Of a stretch of DNA of 25,647 nucleotides, positions 1 to 8,900 are shown piece by piece. How positions within the stretch are numbered: position 1 is the first letter of the stretch; each line of letters opens with the position of its first letter. This DNA comes from a virus. The translations under genes and the position numbers were made by a program. The notes under the pieces are model-generated. The model was given only the letters and a program-made list of their open reading frames with translations, was not told the origin of the DNA and did not search any database. Location: IMG/VR virus record IMGVR_UViG_3300045115_000268, positions 1 to 25,647 of that record; one strand, written 5' to 3'.

Positions 1-579
1 CTATCGAGAGAAGTGACCGGATCTGCCAACGCGCCGCCTCCTCTTCCGCAAGCCGAACGTATCTTCCGCCGCCATGTCGGAGGCGGCCCGGCCGGAGGAG
101 TGCAGTTCGGCGATGGCGAGCACCCCGTAGACCGCGATCCCCGTTGAGAGAGGCGGGAAGGCCGCCGCGAAGCCGAGCGCCAACGCCAGCCAGAACGCGA
201 AGCCTGCAACGCAGCCAATGGTGCGCACCAGCGAGGTTTCCCGCCCGCGGCGGCCATTCACCCACAAGGCCAGGATGCGGCACAAGCCGAAGCCGATCGA
301 GATGCTGCCGGCCATGCGCTCGCTGACGAAGGCCGCGATCACCCGCCACTGTGGGCCGACGAAGGTGGGCTCGGGATAGAGCAGCACGATCCCGAACGTG
401 ACCATGATGAGAGACAGCCACACCTCAGCCCACCGGGTCTGTCCGTAGCGGACGGCGCGCCGGATGCGCTCGTTGATGGCGGGATCTGGGTCGTACTGGA
501 TCATGGCGCGTCCATGCCAAGGAGCGACGAACGCCAGCCAACAGCGCCCCACATTCGGACGCCGGATATTGGTCGGCAT
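1..579 (-). CDS. Small phage membrane protein with four predicted helices (holin candidate)
   Basis: A 192-residue integral membrane protein ending on the TAG that forms the first three bases of the window. Hydrophobic segments lie near residues 52-68, 84-106, 119-141 and 144-158. The C-terminus is basic (a run of Arg/Lys near 178-183). I chose the ATG at 577-579 because GGAGG sits 5 nt upstream (585-589). A GTG at 660 and an ATG at 504 (removing 25 residues) are alternatives; the first strong membrane helix starts after all three. The pattern of a helix followed by LLYPEPTF, then LALWVNG and STGIAVYGVLAIAEL, resembles short phage membrane proteins I recall from Rhizobiales prophages, but I cannot name a family with certainty. 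Its place right after the endolysin makes a holin or other lysis role plausible. That is inference from context and topology, not from a recognised holin motif. Confidence 0.72.
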   Translation of the reverse strand: MPTNIRRPNVGRCWLAFVAPWHGRAMIQYDPDPAINERIRRAVRYGQTRWAEVWLSLIMVTFGIVLLYPEPTFVGPQWRVIAAFVSERMAGSISIGFGLCRILALWVNGRRGRETSLVRTIGCVAGFAFWLALALGFAAAFPPLSTGIAVYGVLAIAELHSSGRAASDMAAEDTFGLRKRRRRVGRSGHFSR

Positions 580-584
580 CGGCG

Positions 585-589
585 CCTCC
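585..589 (-). promoter_or_regulatory. Shine-Dalgarno GGAGG for the membrane protein
   Basis: The minus strand reads GGAGG-CGCCG-ATG, a full Shine-Dalgarno core 5 nt from the ATG at 577-579. Neither the upstream GTG (660) nor the downstream ATG (504) has a comparable site, so it decides the start in favour of 579. Confidence 0.6.
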
Positions 590-648
590 GGGAGCAATGA
601 CAAGGCGAGGGGGCGATGGATTTCTGACGTCCGTGGGCGTGGCCCTGG

Positions 649-685
649 AACGCTCCTCACCTGAGCGTTGCGGGGTCAGGCCCCG
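649..685 (-). other. Two small hairpins in the gap between the lysis genes
   Basis: Positions 649-655 and 663-669 form a perfect 7-bp inverted repeat (AACGCTC/GAGCGTT) with a 7-nt loop. Positions 671-675 and 681-685 form a second 5-bp G/C stem. No T-tract follows on either strand, so these do not look like an intrinsic terminator. They could be chance in GC-rich DNA or could modulate translation of the downstream membrane protein. The rest of the 580-749 gap shows nothing clear. Confidence 0.3.
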
Positions 686-749
686 GTCGGCGTGTCCGCG
701 CCGGTCGGGTTCACGCGTGATCATTCGGCGGCGTAGATCCGGGCGGGGA

Positions 750-2000
750 TCACGTCCGCCGTCCGAATAGCATGCCGAGGATGCCGCCGATTGGCGGGCC
801 GTCGGGCGCCTGGGTCACGGGCGGGGAGGGCGCCGGGTCGGGCTCGCCGTTGTGCAGGCCCGTCCGCTCGGCCACGACCCGGGCCCGGACGATGCCTTGA
901 GCCGCCAGGGCGTTGTAGAGGTTGAACCCCACGATCAGCACGGGCGCGACCCACGGCGGCAGGAAGCCCAGGAAGGCGCTCGCCGGCCCGAGGCCGGTCA
1001 GGTCGGTCGACCAGTTCTGGGCGAGGTACTGGAGCAGCCCCAGGCCCACGAGCACGATCTGCCAGACCGACGCCCAGGTGACCCGGTGCCCCTCGATCGC
1101 GATCGTCGAGCCCTGGTTGCGCAGGTCCGCGGCCGTGGTCTTCGCGCGTGCCTCCGGGATCGCGCGCCGGTTCGCGTCGTTGTCGAGCGCGGCCTTGGTC
1201 TCGGGGCCCCAGTGGCCGTCAACCGTGATGCCGGCCTGCGTCTGCAGCGCGATGATCGCGCCGGCCGTGGCCGGGCCCCAGCCCCCATCCACCTTGCCGA
1301 CCATGAAGTAGCCGAGGTTGCGAAGGCGCTTCTGGATGGCCTCGACCTCGTACCTGGCGAGCAACTGCTCGGCCCACTTCTCGTTGGAGACGGACATGCG
1401 GTCACCCTTCGGCTTGGTGGCGGGCGTGGCGGCCGGGGAGGGGGCGGTGACACCCAACGCCGCCTTGGCCCGCTTCAGGGCCGCCTTGCGGTCTGCCAGG
1501 CCATTCGTGCCGCCGTTGATCTTCCTGGTGACCGCCACGACGTCGTCGGCGTCGGCGAGCCGATTGATCCCGCGGGTCTCCCAGTACCAGAAGGCCCCGA
1601 GGAGGGCCCACGGGAACTCCTCGAGCTTCTGGGGCTCAGCCTCGAAGTCGGGCGCATCGTTGAGCCGCCCGCGGATCCAGTCGGTGAACTCGCGGTAGTT
1701 GGCCCGGCCGGTGACCTGCATGGGCCCGCGACCGCGGTACCGGCTCCCGTCGCCCGGCTGGGTGTTGCCGAGATCCTGGCGGCCCTCGTAGCGCTTCTGC
1801 GCCGCCGTCGGGCCCCAGATCTCCTTCGCGAACTGGAAGCCACCGCTCTCGTGGGACAGCTGCGCGAAGAAGTGCGCCTGCCGGAGCGGCGTGTTGATCT
1901 CGAAGGCGTTCGCCAGGGGGTTGAAGGTCTCTGCGATCTTCGCGGCGAGCGGCGCGCGGCCGCCACCGATCGTCCGCAGCTGCGCGGCCGTGATGGTCAT
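750..2000 (-). CDS. Modular endolysin: GH19 chitinase-type lysozyme, peptidoglycan-binding domain, C-terminal membrane segments
   Basis: A 416-residue cell-wall hydrolase expected to cut the glycan backbone of peptidoglycan at the end of the lytic cycle. Residues 1-183 match the GH19 phage endolysin pattern: HESGGFQFAKEIWG carries the two expected catalytic glutamates, E51 and E60, followed by RYRGRGPMQVTGRANY (87-102) and WYWETRGINRLAD (138-150). A Pro/Ala linker (184-200) leads to a PG_binding_1-type domain (about 213-272) with the DGGWGPAT and DGHWGPETKAAL repeats. Residues 311-330 and 350-368 are strongly hydrophobic and look like two membrane helices, followed by a Pro-rich tail. Membrane helices on the C-terminal side of an endolysin are uncommon. 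The ATG at 2000 begins a typical GH19 N-terminus; its Shine-Dalgarno is weak. It lies 29 nt after the preceding gene. Confidence 0.93.
   Translation of the reverse strand: MTITAAQLRTIGGGRAPLAAKIAETFNPLANAFEINTPLRQAHFFAQLSHESGGFQFAKEIWGPTAAQKRYEGRQDLGNTQPGDGSRYRGRGPMQVTGRANYREFTDWIRGRLNDAPDFEAEPQKLEEFPWALLGAFWYWETRGINRLADADDVVAVTRKINGGTNGLADRKAALKRAKAALGVTAPSPAATPATKPKGDRMSVSNEKWAEQLLARYEVEAIQKRLRNLGYFMVGKVDGGWGPATAGAIIALQTQAGITVDGHWGPETKAALDNDANRRAIPEARAKTTAADLRNQGSTIAIEGHRVTWASVWQIVLVGLGLLQYLAQNWSTDLTGLGPASAFLGFLPPWVAPVLIVGFNLYNALAAQGIVRARVVAERTGLHNGEPDPAPSPPVTQAPDGPPIGGILGMLFGRRT
1395..1410 (-). promoter_or_regulatory. Possible internal translation start inside the endolysin
   Basis: In-frame codon 202 is ATG (1395-1397), preceded by a purine-rich GAAGGGTGA (1402-1410) at a workable spacing. 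It falls exactly at the end of the Pro/Ala linker, so initiation here would give a 215-residue product with only the peptidoglycan-binding domain and the two membrane helices. Internal starts that release a binding-domain-only chain are known for some other endolysins. Whether it is used here is inference. Confidence 0.35.
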
Positions 2001-2029
2001 GTCTGTTCTCGCTGTGTGGGAGGGAGCTG

Positions 2030-2395
2030 CTAGGCGAGCAGCGAGACCTCGAGGCCGAACTCGTCGAGGACCGCGACGATGCCGGCCTCGTCCTCTGCCG
2101 TGTCGATCCGCACATTGGTCTGCATGCGCGCGAGTTCGAGCTGCGCGTTCTGCTCCGCCATGGCGACGATGACCTGCGCCATCTGCTCGGGCGTGATCCC
2201 GCGGATCTGGGCCTCGCCGGAGACCAGGTCGGAGGGCGTTCCCGCGAGCACGCCGCGGGCCTCCTGGAGCTTCAGGACGTACATCGCGCGCAACGTCGGC
2301 TGCGTGCCGTCGCTCTCGGCGATGCCGACGAAGTGGCGCTGCACGACCGCCTTTGCGGCCTCGCGCAGCTTGTCGAGGGGGTACTCATGGATCAC
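2030..2395 (-). CDS. Small hypothetical phage protein downstream of the tail fibre
   Basis: A 121-residue, mostly helical acidic protein that I cannot assign to a family. The GTG start at 2393-2395 overlaps the stop of the upstream gene as GTGA (2392-2395), which supports that start and translational coupling. The central part (about residues 34-85, including LRAMYVLKLQEARGVLAG and ITPEQMAQVIVAMAEQN) has the layout seen in small helical proteins encoded next to phage tail fibres. A role as a fibre chaperone or accessory protein is therefore possible but unproven. It is 29 nt upstream of the endolysin and closes the tail part of the operon. No signal peptide, membrane helix or catalytic motif is visible. 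Confidence 0.75.
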   Translation of the reverse strand: MIHEYPLDKLREAAKAVVQRHFVGIAESDGTQPTLRAMYVLKLQEARGVLAGTPSDLVSGEAQIRGITPEQMAQVIVAMAEQNAQLELARMQTNVRIDTAEDEAGIVAVLDEFGLEVSLLA

Positions 2396-2934
2396 AGCAG
2401 GCTGACCTTCAGCTCGATGCTGATCGACCGGTAAGGCCAGGGCTCGGCGGTGATCCGGTAGGTGCCGGGCACGCGGAATCCGATCAGCGCGTCGCCGAGC
2501 GCGCCGTGCTGCTGCTCGCCCTTGAGCGGCCCGGTGAACGACAGCTTGCAGGGCGGCAGCCCGGGGATCACCGCCTCGACCCCGGGCTTGACCTTCAGGG
2601 TGGTCGGCACCTCGGTGAGGGTGGGCCGCTCCGTCAGCGTCGGTGCACCGTCCGCATCATCGACATAGTGGGTGTCCTCCTTGCCCACGCCGTCGCCCTC
2701 AATGATCCGGGTCCCCTGGATCTTCTCGCCCCGGATGAAGGCGACCCCCTGCTGGCCGGTGCCGGTGATCCGGCCGTTCTCGTCGTAGCGCACGAACTTC
2801 CGCACGTCGAAGAACTCCGGCGGCAGGGCGGTCGCCGGGTCGGGACCCGGGACCGGCACGATGACCGGCTCCTGGGACATATTCGGCTGCTTGATGGGCG
2901 GCGGCCAGACGGGTTCTGCGGGCTCGGTGCTCAT
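2392..2934 (-). CDS. Hypothetical tail-associated protein next to gpJ
   Basis: A 180-residue protein starting at an ATG that overlaps the gpJ stop as ATGA (2931-2934). The first 40 residues are Pro-rich and probably flexible. Then comes VRYDENGRITGTG (48-60), a YDxxGRI-type motif that I recall in small proteins encoded after phage tail fibres, and a likely beta-rich C-terminal domain (about 113-180) ending VPGTYRITAEPWPY followed by alternating hydrophobic residues. The combination suggests a small beta-sandwich domain. I recognise no enzyme motif. Its position directly after the receptor-binding protein and before another small protein suggests a fibre accessory, cap or chaperone. The function is inferred only from synteny and fold impression. 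Confidence 0.82.
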   Translation of the reverse strand: MSTEPAEPVWPPPIKQPNMSQEPVIVPVPGPDPATALPPEFFDVRKFVRYDENGRITGTGQQGVAFIRGEKIQGTRIIEGDGVGKEDTHYVDDADGAPTLTERPTLTEVPTTLKVKPGVEAVIPGLPPCKLSFTGPLKGEQQHGALGDALIGFRVPGTYRITAEPWPYRSISIELKVSLL

Positions 2935-5900
2935 TTGGACAGCTCCGTGACTTCGATGTAGACGCCGCCCAACCCGATGTTGTTGTCGTCGGCGATGGTA
3001 TAGAAGTAGCTGCCTGCTCCGATCTCCTCCGTGATCTGCAAATTGTGCCCGAGCGGGTACTTGTATGAGCCGCCGGCCCCCTGGTCCCAGCGAAACATGT
3101 AGTTGGCCGGGATGGCGAAGATCTCGATGTTGTTGCGAGAGACCCGCAGGTTGCCGGTGTTGAAGTTGGCCCCGACCTGCTGACCCGGGTTGCCGTGCCG
3201 GCCCGCCTTGACCAGCACCTTGCCGGTGCCCCGGACGTAGATGCTGACCCCGGCGTTGTTGCCGCTGCTCGACGCGCTCACCACTGTGGAGACGGCGTTG
3301 TTGACGAGGCGCAGGTTGCCGATCGTGGCCTCGCCGATCTGGGCCTCGGCGACGATCAGCCGGCCGCCCGACAGCTCGCTCGCCGTGATCGCGTTGGCGC
3401 CGATCCGATCGGCCGAGATGGTGCGCGCCCACAGCGCGCCGCCGTGGAAGCCGCCCCCGTTCATGATGAGGGTGCCCCACTGGTCCCACATCGCGAGCCC
3501 GTAGGGCTGCATGCGGTCACCGTAGGCCACGTCGGAGATCTTGCCGAGGACGACGCGGGTCTGGCCGTTGTCGTCCTTGAGGATCAGCCGGCGGTTGGAG
3601 GCGTTGCTGTCGAGCTGGAAGTTCGCGTTGCCGATGCTGATGAGGCCGGTGTTGAGCGTGCCGGCGCCGATTTTGTCGGCCGTGACGTTGCCAGCGGCGA
3701 TCTTGTCGGCCGTGATCTGCCCTGCACCGATGTGGTCCGCGTTGATGGCGCCGACCGCGATCTGGGCCGCCTGGATCGAGCGGGTGACAATGCGGTCGCC
3801 GTCGATGATCGTGTTGCCGTAGAACGCGATCAGGCCGGCGCTCGACCCGTAGCCCGAGTAGTAGGCCAGCGGGACGAAATCGGGGTTACCGTACTGGGCC
3901 GACCAGTTCCCGTTGGTTTCGTCGTAGACCCGCAGGTAGCCTTCCCCAGGAAACCACCCGATCGTGGTGTGGCCGTGGCACTGACGCCCGCCCCCTTCGA
4001 CCCATTGAGCCTGGGTGTAGCCGTTGCTGTCGACGTAGGTGATGTAGCCGCCGCCCCACGACACGTAGCGGTCGCTCTTGCGCACCTGAATGGCCAGATC
4101 GATGATGCCGATCCCGCGCTGCGAGGCCCGCAGATGCTTGGCCTCGATCGCGTTCACCGCGATCTTGTCAGCTGTCACGTTGCCCGCCGCAATGTGCTCG
4201 GCCCAGACCTGCCCCGCCTGGATGTGCCCGGCGGTGATATTTCGACCCGCGATATGCTGCGCCCAGATCTGACCGCTCGCGATCCTGTCCGCCGTGATCG
4301 AGTACGCCGTGAGGCGGTTCGCATGCAGGCTGTCGGTGGCGATGAAGCCGCCATCGATCACGGTGAGGGACTGCGGCTGCCAAGGCGAGCACGTCTGCTG
4401 ACCCGCCTGGGCCACCGCGAGGTAGGGGCACAGGAAGAAGCAGTAGGGGTCGGCCTGACCCTTCCAGATCGCGCGGAAGATCGCGTAGATGTAGGTCGCA
4501 CCGGGCGGCGCATTGACGACCAGCGTCATCCGCGGCCACCCGTCGAGGCTGGTGCGGCCCTGCCAGTCGTCAATCACGTTCGAGTAGTCGTCCCGAATGC
4601 TGTTCCCGTTGCCGTCGAGCCACGAGATGATGAGCTGCGACTTGCAGCGGTGCGTGCTGGCGTAGGCCGAGAACTCGTAACGCTGGTAGGGCTGGCACGG
4701 ATACTTGTGATCCCAGCCAGTCGTGAGACGCCGCTTCAGCGTGTAGTCGGCGACGACGTTGTTGCCCGGCGTGTCGGTGCGGTGGATGCGGGCCGAGAAG
4801 GTGCCCGGGATGCACCAGTAACCGTCCTGGCCGAAGTCCTGCGGCGCGATGCCGTCCGAGAACCAGCCCGCCTGGAAGCCGTCGATGCCGTTGGTGAAGT
4901 CGGAGTTGTGCAGCATGTTGCCCGAGTTGAGCCCCACGCCGATCTTGTCCGCGGTGATCGCCCCGGCGGCGAGCTGCGAGGTGCCGACCGCGCCGGCCGA
5001 GATTTTCGCCGCGGTGATCGCATTCGCGGCGATCTTGTCGGCCTCGACGGCGCCCGCGCTGATCTTGGAGGCGATGATGGCGCCGTCCACGATCATCATC
5101 GCGTTGGCGGCCTTGCGGGCCTGGACCTTGCCCCAGTAGGCCCAGTTGCCGCCGTCAGACGGCTTGTCGATCTGGAGCAGCACCTGGAACTTGTGGATGC
5201 CCTCCGGGATCGTGACCTGTCCGGAGAGGTCGGTCCAGGCATTCTTGACGTCGGTGTAGGCCGCACCCGGGTAGCCGGCATTGCCGCCGGCCCCGTCCGC
5301 CCAGATCATCATCAGGTTGGCGCGCTGGGTGTTGGTGTTGTAGACGCGCGCCGACAGGTTGATGGCGTCGCCCGGCCGGACCATGATCCATTCCGAGTAG
5401 GCGCAGTCCCGCTTGTTGGACTTGCAGCGGTGGTAGCCGCCGCTGTCGCCGCCATTGGCCGTGTCGACCTCCGTCGTCCCGCCAGGACTGACGTACCAGT
5501 TGTCGAGGGACGCAGCGTTGGTGGACGGGTTCTGGAAGTCCCCGTTCGACAGCATGTTGGAGCTGTCGGTCAGCACCAGCCGCGAGGCGAGGATCGAGCC
5601 GGCCACGATCTCGCGGGAGGTGATGACCCCGGCGCTGATGTGCGTGGCCGTGATCGCATTGGTGGCGATCTCGCTGGCGGTGATGGCGCCCGCGGCGATC
5701 TCAGTCGCCGTGATGGTGTCGACCGCGATGTGTCCTGCGCCGATGGTGCGGGCGATGATGTGGCTGCCGCTGATCTGGTTGCCGGCGATGTGCTCCGCCC
5801 AGATCTGTCCGGCGACGACGTGCCCGGCGGAGATCTGTCGGGCCGCGATCTTGTCTCCGGTGATGGTGCTGCCGGCGATCTCGCGAGCCGTGATGACCCC

Positions 5901-8900
5901 GGCCGAGATCTTCTCAGCGGTGACCGCATTGGCCGCCAGCTCGCTGGTGGAGACCGCTCCCGCCGCGATCTGGGACGCGGTGACGCTGTCGGCCGCGAGC
6001 TGGCCCGAGGTGATCGAGTTCGCGACGATGCGGTCCGCCGAGATGGTGCCGGCGGTGATCCGGCTGCCGTGCAGGCTGTTGGTGACGATGTTGCCCCCGT
6101 CGATCGTGGTGACGCCCGGGTCGACGTAGGGCGAGGTCTGGGTCGCTCCGGTGAAGGCCGGCGCGTACATCATCGCCGCGAAGAAGCAGTAGGCGTCGTT
6201 CGCGTTGATCTGGTAGGCGCGCAGGATGATGAAGAACTGCGTTGTGCCCACCGGGGCCGCGGCGACCACGGTGGCCTTGCTGAAGTTCTTGTAGGGCGTC
6301 TCCCCGCTCTGGCTGGTGGTGACCTCGTTGCTCTGCGTATAGGTGATGACCGCGCCGCTGCTGTTGAGCCACGCCACGTAGAACGTGCCCTTGCAGCGGT
6401 GGGCCGACATGCAGACCGAGAACTCATAGGTGACCCCGGCCGTGGCCGGGTAGTTAGCCAAGCTGCCGTCCGTGAGCACGCGCTGGTGAACCACGTCCCC
6501 GTAGGTGGAGCCGATCGTCGCGGCGGTGGCGGAGTTGCGCAGGGCCACGGCCCGGAAGCCGGTTGGCGCCCACGTGCCTGGGTTCTCCAGGTACATGCTG
6601 GACGTGCCCATTGGCCACGTCCCACCCATCGAGAAGCCGCGCAGGTTCTGATCCCCGCGCGGGTTGTAGGCCATGTTGGCCGAGGCGATGGCGAGCTTGG
6701 ACGCCACCACGCTGTTGGCGGCGAGCCGGTCGGTGGTGATGGCCCCGTCCACGATCATCTGGGCCGAGGCCGCGCGGCGGGCGCTCACCCGGCCCCAGTA
6801 GGTGGACAGAGTGCTGTCCTGCGAGGTGCGCTCGCACTGGAGCAGGACCCGGAACCTCGAAGTGCCGGCGGGGAGGGTGTAGCGCCCCTCGATTCGCACC
6901 CACGCGCTCTTGACGTCGGTCCAAGCGACGACGTCGAAGGTGATACCGGCCCCGCTGCCGTTGACCGTCTGGAGGATGGCGTTGGCCCGTCCCGCGTGCT
7001 GGTTGTGAACCGTCGCCGAGAAGTAGATGACGTCGCCTTCCTGGCCCGCGACGTAGTTCGTCCAGGCCATGTCGCGGGCGTTGGACCTCAGCCGGTAGGC
7101 ACCGCCCGGGTCGCCGCCACCAATGAACTCCACACCCCCGACGCTGCCGGGGTTGACCGAGCCCCAGCCGTCAAAGTTCCCCGTAGCGAAGTCGCCGTTG
7201 AGGATCATGTTGGAGATGTCGGAGAGGGTCAGCTTCGAGGCGACGATGGCCCCGGCGGCGATCTCCCGCGCCGTGATCGCCCCAGCGTCGATCTTGCCGG
7301 CGGTCACCGCATTGGCCGCGATCTTGTCGGAGGTGACGTTGCCCGCCGCGATGTGCTCGGCCCAGATCTGGCCGGCCTGAACGTGCCCGGCGGCGATCTG
7401 TCGGGCCGCGATCTTGTCGCCCGTGATGGTGTTGCCGGTGATCCGGTTCCCGTGCAGCGAGTTGGTGAGGATGCTGCTGCCCTCGATAATAGTCGTGCCC
7501 GGGTCGACGTAATCCGAGACCTCGGTGGCCCCGGTGACGGTCGCGGCGACCATCAGCGCCGACCAGAAGACGTAGGGTCCGTCTCCGGCGTAGGGGGCCT
7601 CCGCGCGCAGGATGATGTAGAACCCGGTCGTCGCGGCTGGCGCCACACCGATCGCCTTGGATTTACCGAAGTCCCGATAGGCATAGTTGTTGTTGTGCTG
7701 GTTGTTGACGATCTGGTTGCCCGTGACGTAGCTGATGACGCTACCGTCCGCCCGGGTCCAGGCGATGAACAGGCGGGCGGCGCAGCGGTGGGCCGAGACG
7801 CAAGCCGAGACCTCGTAGGTGACGCCAGCCGTGGCCGGGTACATCCGCGTGGTGCCCGCCGCGTCGATCAGGTAGGCGTTGAAGTCGGTATAGGTGCTCC
7901 CGATCTGCGCGACGGTCGCAGGGGTGTTGCTGGCCAGCGACTTGAACCCGGACGGCGCCCACTCGTTGTTGACATACATGCCGGTGTGGTTGGGCCACCC
8001 TTGCGCGTGCACGAACCCGCGCGTTCCCTGGTCGTAGCGCGGGTTGTAGGCCATGTTGCTGCTGGCAATGGCCAGCTTCGAGGCCGCGATCGACCCGGCG
8101 GCGATCTCGCGTGCCTGGATGGTGCCGGCGACGAGGTTCGAGCCCTGGATCGTGTTGGCGGCGATCTTCGCGCCCGTGATGGTCGAGCCGGCGATCTCGT
8201 TCGCCGTGATGGTGCCGGCGGCGAGGTTGCCGGCGGTGATGGTCTGGCCGGCGATCTTGTTGCCGGTGATGGTGTTGGCCGCGATCTTGTCGGCCGTGAT
8301 AGCACCATCGACGATCAACTGGGCCGAAGCCGCGCGGCGGCACTGCACCCGGCCCCAGTAGGTGAGGTTGCCCCCTTCTCCGGGGCGCTCGGTCTGGAGC
8401 AGGACGCGGACCTTCTGCGTCCCGGCCGGGACCTTGATGCGCCCCTCCAGGCGCACCCACTGGTTCTTCAAGGTCGTTGAGGCAACGGTATAGTACCCGC
8501 CGATCGCGTTGTCGGCGTAAGCCGTCGCGATCATCAGGTTGGCCGTGCTGGTGTCGGTGTTGTAGCACCACGCCGAGAGGTAGAGGTCGTCCTCCGAGTT
8601 CACCCCGATGTAGTTCGACCACGCCTGATCGCGGAAGTTGGAGCGCAGCCGAAACCTGCCGGGAGGGTCGCCATTGCCCTGCGGCCCTTCGATGTAGGAC
8701 ACCCCGTTACCGGGGACGTAGGTCCAGCCTGCGGTGGAGGCCGCGTCGTTCTCGGTGAACTCCCCGTTGAGCACCATGTTGCTGATGTCTGTGACGGTCA
8801 GCTTCGAGGCCGTGATCGCTCCGGCCGCGATGGCGCCCGCGGTGACGGAGCCCGCCGCGAGCTTCGCGGTCGAGATCGCCCCATCGGTGATCTGGGTGCC

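Noticed and set aside
649-685. Intrinsic terminator after the endolysin
   Set aside because: Stems are short and no T-tract follows on either strand; a gene on the same strand continues behind it.
425-724. 99-residue minus-strand frame between endolysin and membrane protein
   Set aside because: Arg/Pro-rich translation with no features; it overlaps the membrane protein gene in another frame.
852-2033. Plus-strand frame of 393 codons opposite the endolysin
   Set aside because: Composition artefact; the minus strand carries a clear GH19 and peptidoglycan-binding protein.
2931-3270. Diversity-generating retroelement variable region at the gpJ C-terminus
   Set aside because: No reverse transcriptase, no template repeat and no C-type-lectin-like end are visible in the window.
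5571-6050. Regular about 30-nt repeats that could suggest a CRISPR array
   Set aside because: The repeats are degenerate, contiguous and in frame with a protein decad; there are no constant repeats separated by unique spacers and no cas genes.
3195-8480. Open reading frame of 1761 codons on the plus strand opposite gpJ
   Set aside because: It is the antisense of the gpJ repeats in GC-rich DNA. Its translation is a low-complexity Arg/Asp/Gly/Val string without domains, and gpJ explains the region.
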